From: an uncultured Clostridia bacterium
Lineage (GTDB): Bacteria; Bacillota_A; Clostridia; Christensenellales; CAG-138
DNA: 8,157 bases
Assembly (NCBI GenBank): GCA_947302865.1
Contig: CAMYWS010000041.1
Span: forward strand, 1 to 8,157
Direction of reading: 5' to 3'
Shown: piece by piece, positions 5,797 through 8,157 of the stretch
Position numbering within the stretch: position 1 is the first letter of the stretch
Layout of the letters: every line of letters starts with the position of its first letter
The notes under the pieces: generated by a model
What the model saw: only the letters and a program-made list of their open reading frames with translations
Databases searched by the model: none
What the model was told of the DNA's origin: nothing
Position numbers and translations under genes: made by a program

Positions 5797-7349
5797 GCTT
5801 GCGCCTCCTCTCCCTTCGCGCCTTCGCGCTTGGCGCCCGCCATGTACAGACCGAGCTCCTGCACGGTGGTCTTCTTGGGATCGAGCTCACCGACGATCTC
5901 GCCCTCGTACATGACGAGGATGCGGTCGGAAAGGCTCATGACCTCCTCGAGTTCAAGAGAAACGAGCAGGACCGCCTTGCCCTCGTCGCGCTCCTTGACG
6001 AGCTGCTTATGAATGTACTCGATCGCGCCGACGTCAAGACCGCGGGTCGGCTGCACGGCGATGATCAGCGGCAGGTTTCTGTCGATCTCACGCGCGACGA
6101 TCGCCTTTTGCTGGTTGCCGCCGGACATGGAGCGCGCGGTCGTGATCGGACCCTGACCGGAACGGACGTCGTACTGCTCGATGAGCTTGTTTGCGTATTC
6201 GCGGACCGCGCCGAACTTGATGAACCCCGCTTTCTGGAACTGCTTTTCATAATAGCGCTGCAGGACCATGTTCTGTTCGAGGGTGTAATCCAACACCAGA
6301 CCGTGCTTATGACGATCCTCGGGGATGTGGCTCATGCCTGCAAGGCTGCGTTGGCGAATCGACGCTTTCGTGATATCCTTGCCGCACAGCATGATTCTGC
6401 CGCCGCTCGATTTCTCAAGACCGGACAGCGCATAAACGAGCTCGGTCTGCCCGTTGCCGTCGATTCCGGCGATACAGGTGATCTCACCCGCATGCGCAGT
6501 GAAGCTGACGTTTTTGACTGCATTGTTCTTATGCAGCTTGGACGGAACGGTGAGGTTTTCGACCACGAGAACCGGTTCTGCGGGCTTTGCTTCGTCCTTG
6601 TCGACGACGAGCTGCACCGGACGGCCGACCATCATGGAGGAAAGTTCTTCCTTGGTGGTTTCGGAGGTATTGACCGTGCCGATGTACTTGCCCTTTCTGA
6701 GAACCGTTACGCGATCGGAAACTTCCATGATCTCGTTCAGCTTATGTGAGATGAACAGGATCGACTTGCCCTCCTTGACAAGACCGCGCATGATCTGCAT
6801 GAGTTCTTCGATCTCCTGCGGCGTCAGAACCGCCGTCGGCTCATCGAAGATCAGGATCTCGTTGTCGCGGTACAACATCTTGAGGATCTCGACGCGCTGC
6901 TGCATGCCGACAGTGATATCCTCGATCTTGGCGTCGAGGTCGACGTGCAGGCCGTAGCGTTCCGAAAGCTCCTTGACCTTTTTACGCGCTTCCTTCTTTT
7001 GCAGGAAGCCGAGTTTCGTATCCTCTGCGCCGAGGATAATGTTGTCGAGGACCGTGAAAACGTCGATCAGTTTGAAGTGCTGATGCACCATGCCGATGTG
7101 CAGCGCCGTCGCGTCGTTCGGGTTGTTGATCTTGACCTCCACGCCGTCTTTTTTGATGACGCCTTCCTCCGGCTGATACAGACCGAACAGAACGCTCATC
7201 AGCGTGGATTTGCCGGCTCCGTTTTCTCCCAACAGCGCATGGATCTCGCCTTTTTTGAGCTGCAGCGTGATGTCATCGTTTGCCTTGATACCCGGGAAAA
7301 CCTTGGTAATGTGCAGCATCTCAATGACATATTCGGGAGCTTGCTCCAT
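5793..7349 (-). CDS. ABC transporter ATP-binding protein with two nucleotide-binding domains (NupO/YufO-like)
   Basis: This 518-aa cytoplasmic protein powers the importer and carries two fused ABC domains. Domain 1 (about 8-245) is complete: Walker A GENGAGKST (41-49), Q-loop Gln90, signature VGMQQ (147-151), Walker B ILIFDE (165-170) and H-loop His202 (SHKL). Domain 2 (about 260-505) has a normal signature SGGNQQK (409-415) but a degenerate Walker A (GIDGNGQTE, 295-303, no lysine), Gln433 in place of the catalytic Glu (AVQPTRGLD), and no clear switch histidine (VSLELEE). This asymmetry is usual for the NupO/YufO group, meaning one site hydrolyses ATP and the other mainly binds. The frame is open to 7400, but the ATG at 7349 has a perfect AAGGAGGT and begins where family proteins begin. 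It is the first gene of the operon, directly behind its promoter, and overlaps the first permease by ATGA. Function is firm at the transporter level; nucleoside cargo is inferred. Confidence 0.95.
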   Translation of the reverse strand: MEQAPEYVIEMLHITKVFPGIKANDDITLQLKKGEIHALLGENGAGKSTLMSVLFGLYQPEEGVIKKDGVEVKINNPNDATALHIGMVHQHFKLIDVFTVLDNIILGAEDTKLGFLQKKEARKKVKELSERYGLHVDLDAKIEDITVGMQQRVEILKMLYRDNEILIFDEPTAVLTPQEIEELMQIMRGLVKEGKSILFISHKLNEIMEVSDRVTVLRKGKYIGTVNTSETTKEELSSMMVGRPVQLVVDKDEAKPAEPVLVVENLTVPSKLHKNNAVKNVSFTAHAGEITCIAGIDGNGQTELVYALSGLEKSSGGRIMLCGKDITKASIRQRSLAGMSHIPEDRHKHGLVLDYTLEQNMVLQRYYEKQFQKAGFIKFGAVREYANKLIEQYDVRSGQGPITTARSMSGGNQQKAIVAREIDRNLPLIIAVQPTRGLDVGAIEYIHKQLVKERDEGKAVLLVSLELEEVMSLSDRILVMYEGEIVGELDPKKTTVQELGLYMAGAKREGAKGEEAQA

Positions 7350-7355
7350 GACTCC

Positions 7356-7363
7356 ACCTCCTT
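7356..7363 (-). promoter_or_regulatory. Ribosome-binding site that fixes the ATPase start
   Basis: AAGGAGGT is a full Shine-Dalgarno match with the core GGAGG 7 bases before the ATG at 7349. No comparable site precedes the upstream in-frame ATG at 7400, which also lies at the predicted transcription start, so 7349 is the true start. Confidence 0.9.
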
Positions 7364-7402
7364 CATTATGACTCGCGAAATATTTCCACAAGTATTGCAT
7401 AT

Positions 7403-7431
7403 ATTATACTTGCTGCAAGGGCAAATTGCAA
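7403..7431 (-). promoter_or_regulatory. Sigma-A-type promoter of the ABC transporter operon
   Basis: A perfect -10 box TATAAT (7403-7408) and a -35 box TTGCAA (7426-7431, 4 of 6 matches) are separated by 17 bases. Transcription should begin near 7396, leaving a leader of only about 46 bases, too short for a known purine riboswitch. The promoter lies between the terminator of the binding-protein gene and the ATPase start, so the membrane components can be transcribed separately from the binding protein. Confidence 0.75.
7410..7429. promoter_or_regulatory. Tandem TTGC/GCAA palindromes inside the promoter spacer (candidate operator)
   Basis: Two 9-base palindromes, TTGC-T-GCAA (7410-7418) and GCAA-A-TTGC (7421-7429), fill the spacer between the -10 and -35 boxes and run into the -35 box. 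Four TTGC half-sites in 20 bases is unlikely to be random composition and suits a repressor that occludes the promoter. The regulator is not recognised. The dyads are unlike the TGACTTTA repeat at the other BMP gene, suggesting separate control. Confidence 0.45.
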
Positions 7432-7484
7432 GCAGGTATGAAAAAATTGTGAAGAAAATGCAACATTCTGTCATTTACCGGGAC

Positions 7485-7516
7485 AAAAAAAGGACTTCCC
7501 TCAGGAAGTCCTTTTT
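7485..7516 (-). terminator. Rho-independent terminator after the upstream BMP gene
   Basis: A 13-bp perfect stem, AAAAAGGACTTCC (7487-7499) with GGAAGTCCTTTTT (7504-7516), has a 4-base loop and a T-run on the minus strand (7485-7491). It starts 14 bases past the stop codon at 7531. Because both flanks are A/T runs it might also act on plus-strand transcripts, though no plus-strand gene is nearby. Confidence 0.92.
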
Positions 7517-7530
7517 GAGCTCTGATGTGA

Positions 7531-8157
7531 TCAGATAACTTCGACCTTCGCGTTGGAGAAGTTGAAGACGTGATCTACCGGATAGTTCGGATCGACGACG
7601 AGGGTGCCGTTCTTCATGTTCGCGAACAGCTTCTCGTAATCCGCAACGCTCCAGTTCTTGAGGCTCCAGGTTGCGGTCGGCAGACCGACTGCATCGTTCG
7701 CCGCGCCGAGGCTCGTGCCGTTGTTGCCGATTTCCTTCCAGCTGCCGTCATAGTGCTTTGCGATTGCCCATTCGACGGAGACGGAGAGGCCCTTCATAGC
7801 GGAAGTAACAACGGTGTTGGATTCCGGAGACTGGTCAACGTCAACGCCGACGACCTTTGCATCGTTCTCAGCAGCTGCCGCAACGATGGAGGAGAACATG
7901 GAACCGCCGCATGCGAAGATGATCTCTGTGCCGGATGCATACCAGCCAGCTGCCATCGTCTGCAGTTCGGGGGAAGCGGAGAAGGACGCACCGTACTGCC
8001 AGGAGTACTTGATCTCAACGTTGATGCCCTTTTCTGCCGCCGCAGCATTTGCGCCCTGCAGGAAGCCGTAACCGTAACGGCAGCATGCCGGGTTCGTGCC
8101 GCCGCCGCCGCCGCAGAAGCCGAGCTTCGTGTAGCCTTCCATGACTACCGCATAGCC
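7531..8157 (-). CDS. BMP-family ABC transporter substrate-binding protein, C-terminal part (start lies outside the window)
   Basis: These are the last 208 codons of a BMP (PnrA/NupN-type) extracytoplasmic solute-binding protein; the signal peptide and N-terminal half are beyond base 8157. The fragment shows the conserved second half of the fold: GYTKLGFCGG (8-17), RYGYGFLQGANAAA (27-40), a LQTMAAGWYASGTEIIFACGG segment (65-85), the family motif VVGVDVDQS (102-110), whose aspartates line the ligand pocket in PnrA, and TSAMKGL (118-124). The end (VGLPTATWSLKNWSVADYEKLFANMKNGTLVV) also follows the family. The gly-rich stretch GGGGGTNPACC (16-26) replaces the more usual GGMAVPAV-type sequence of Bacillus or Treponema members. 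It is the natural receptor for the ATPase and permeases that follow, but a strong terminator separates them. This allows the receptor to be made in excess over the membrane parts, as is common for binding proteins. Probable ligand is a nucleoside; not proven. Confidence 0.93.
   Translation of the reverse strand, partial: GYAVVMEGYTKLGFCGGGGGTNPACCRYGYGFLQGANAAAAEKGINVEIKYSWQYGASFSASPELQTMAAGWYASGTEIIFACGGSMFSSIVAAAAENDAKVVGVDVDQSPESNTVVTSAMKGLSVSVEWAIAKHYDGSWKEIGNNGTSLGAANDAVGLPTATWSLKNWSVADYEKLFANMKNGTLVVDPNYPVDHVFNFSNAKVEVI

Noticed and set aside
3587..6012. Two long plus-strand open frames (about 315 and 426 codons) opposite the permeases
   Set aside because: They mirror the hydrophobic permease genes in antisense, are rich in Arg, Asp, Glu and Gln with no family motif, and have no ribosome-binding site or promoter that I can see.
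7350..7480. Purine riboswitch or other structured leader before the transporter operon
   Set aside because: The predicted leader is only about 46 bases, and the conserved riboswitch core sequences are absent.
1..8157. CRISPR array, IS element, prophage, tRNA or defence genes
   Set aside because: No direct repeat-spacer pattern, transposase motif, terminal inverted repeats, cloverleaf or phage gene was seen; the only tandem repeat is the protein linker at 215-274.

Overview
The window reads as ordinary chromosomal DNA of a spore-forming Gram-positive bacterium of the class Clostridia, probably an Oscillospiraceae- or Lachnospiraceae-like gut organism. This rests on a YtfJ/GerW-type sporulation gene beside a DacF-type carboxypeptidase and an RluB-type pseudouridine synthase, on strong AGGAGG ribosome-binding sites, and on the Basic Membrane Protein (BMP) style of nucleoside transporter. 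The coding DNA looks GC-rich, while the two intergenic control regions are AT-rich. The taxonomic placement is inference; no 16S or other marker is present. Every real gene lies on the minus strand, so the window is best read from high to low coordinates.

Reading in the direction of transcription: (1) 8157-7531 is the C-terminal part of a BMP-family substrate-binding protein, closed by a strong Rho-independent terminator (7485-7516). (2) An AT-rich gap (7350-7484) holds a sigma-A-type promoter, with two small palindromes in and around its spacer, and a perfect Shine-Dalgarno site. (3) 7349-3476 is a tightly coupled three-gene operon: a double-domain ABC ATPase (518 aa) and two BPD_transp_2-type permeases (417 and 355 aa), joined by ATGA and TAATG overlaps and ended by a terminator at 3421-3448. 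This is the NupOPQ/YufOPQ architecture, with the binding protein just upstream as a separate unit. (4) 3385-544 is a four-gene sporulation/cell-envelope cluster: DUF2953 protein (YtfI-like), YtfJ/GerW, D-Ala-D-Ala carboxypeptidase (DacF-like) and RluB-type pseudouridine synthase. The first three overlap by 14 and 4 bases and the last follows after 16 bases; a terminator (522-545) overlaps the last stop codon. (5) 543-359 is a control region with a very good sigma-A promoter, an 8-bp-arm inverted repeat over the -35 box, a 10-bp palindrome and a leader that can fold in two exclusive ways. (6) 358-1 is the start of a second BMP-family lipoprotein, with a lipobox and a linker of five Ala-Glu-Gln-Pro repeats.

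How they work together: the binding protein(s) would capture a nucleoside or similar ligand at the outer face of the membrane, the two permeases form the channel and the ATPase drives import. The second BMP protein, separated by the sporulation genes and carrying its own distinct control region, may feed the same permease with another ligand or act as a sensor; this is inference. The sporulation cluster appears functionally unrelated to transport.

I did not find an undescribed enzyme system, phage, IS element, CRISPR array, tRNA or rRNA in this window. The most interesting points are regulatory: different dyad operators in front of the transporter operon and of the second BMP gene, and a sporulation cluster that begins immediately after a terminator with no visible promoter.
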